Source: Acidovorax sp. A1169
GTDB taxonomy: Bacteria; Pseudomonadota; Gammaproteobacteria; Burkholderiales; Burkholderiaceae_C
Direction: 5' to 3'
DNA: 64,000 nt
Assembly: GCF_030704685.1 (NCBI RefSeq)
Contig: NZ_JAUZDX010000003.1
Span: forward strand, 186,001-250,000
The translations under genes and the position numbers were made by a program. A model generated the notes under the pieces. The model searched no databases and was not told where the DNA came from. It was given only the letters and a program-made list of their open reading frames with translations. Numbering within the stretch: position 1 is the first letter of the stretch; every line of letters starts with the position of its first letter. Positions 63,804-64,000 of the stretch are shown here, one piece after another.

Positions 63804-64000
63804 ACGCCCGCCGCCTCCCGAATGCGAAACCGCACCCGCTTGTCCAGATAGTTCTGCACATCCGCCCCCTGGGCGATGCGCTCCATGCTCAGCCGTGGCT
63901 TGTACGTACCCACGCGCACGAACATCACCACTGGCTTCACGTCAACCCCACCCGTGCCACTGGCAGCCCAGATGCCTGGGGCCAGGTGGTGGCCACGCAG
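63800..64000 (-). CDS. hypothetical phage protein (5' end outside window)
   Basis: Sixty-six codons are visible, coding for PVVMFVRVGTYKPRLSMERI, then the basic end DKRVRFRIREAAGV. The TGA overlaps the next ATG (ATGA), proof of coupling with the DUF1376 gene. The start is past 64000. Function unknown. Confidence 0.6.
   Translation of the reverse strand: MRGHHLAPGIWAASGTGGVDVKPVVMFVRVGTYKPRLSMERIAQGADVQNYLDKRVRFRIREAAGV

Larger units (their letters stand above)
37233..64000. mobile_element. lambda-like siphoprophage (right end outside window)
   Basis: From about 37.2 kb the gene content is phage: SOS module, AT-rich moron, lysis cassette, tail, head and terminase genes in canonical order on the - strand, then a replication-type protein. 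The left limit is drawn at the first plausible phage-side gene and is not proven by an att sequence. Integrase, repressor and early genes are not seen and should lie past 64 kb. Head genes have the ClpP-capsid fusion and lambda-type portal and terminase; the tail has a tape measure of 920 residues, so a long non-contractile tail. Confidence 0.85.

Overview
The window is GC-rich, densely packed DNA from a betaproteobacterium, most likely Comamonadaceae (Acidovorax/Delftia/Comamonas-like). The reasons are the Bug-family (TctC) binding protein, the neighbouring CHASE2-cyclase, SH3 and M48 genes, the YgiQ radical-SAM protein, the YjfB-type protein and the general gene style. The taxon is an inference; no rRNA or tRNA is visible.

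Positions 1-27.4 kb are ordinary host chromosome. They hold the 3' part of a membrane GGDEF/EAL protein, a DMT exporter with an AraC regulator, YgiQ, and a MarR-GNAT fusion coupled to a second acetyltransferase. Next come YigZ/IMPACT, a flavin disulfide reductase, and a GlxA-type regulator divergent from a DJ-1/isonitrile-hydratase-like gene, Bug protein, PhyH dioxygenase and cupin. These are followed by a soluble sugar (sorbosone-type) dehydrogenase, a CHASE2 adenylate cyclase/SH3/M48 operon, an FAH-family hydrolase, a split chromate transporter and an aldo/keto reductase.

Positions 27.8-36.0 kb form the most unusual host region, a copper- and quinone-enzyme island. On the + strand lie a complete multicopper oxidase, a tyrosinase with a CxH copper site, a small exported protein resembling the tyrosinase C-terminal domain, and a DJ-1/PfpI protein. 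Facing them on the - strand are a LodA-like (CTQ-type) amino-acid oxidase and its LodB-like flavoprotein maturase. An orphan exported CHASE2-domain protein follows. Several kinds of oxidase that produce quinones or H2O2 are therefore gathered within about 8 kb.

From about 37.2 kb to the right edge lies a lambda-like siphoprophage, open at the right. Its left arm carries an SOS module (SRAP/YedK divergent from UmuD-UmuC around a near-consensus LexA box) and an AT-rich DUF3892 moron. The - strand then reads, from right to left, as a classical late operon: replication-type DUF1376 protein, small and large terminase, a Mor-family regulator, gpW, portal, ClpP-protease/capsid fusion, decoration, head-tail joining, tail terminator, tail tube, tape measure, tail-tip proteins, holins, GH108 endolysin, DUF1353 protein and a tiny lipoprotein. 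The integrase and early region must lie beyond 64 kb. Regulatory structure in the late operon is notable: a perfect hairpin hides the ribosome site of the capsid gene, and a 28-bp dyad occurs twice, once inside the Mor gene. Two tail-tip proteins are built from short tandem repeats.
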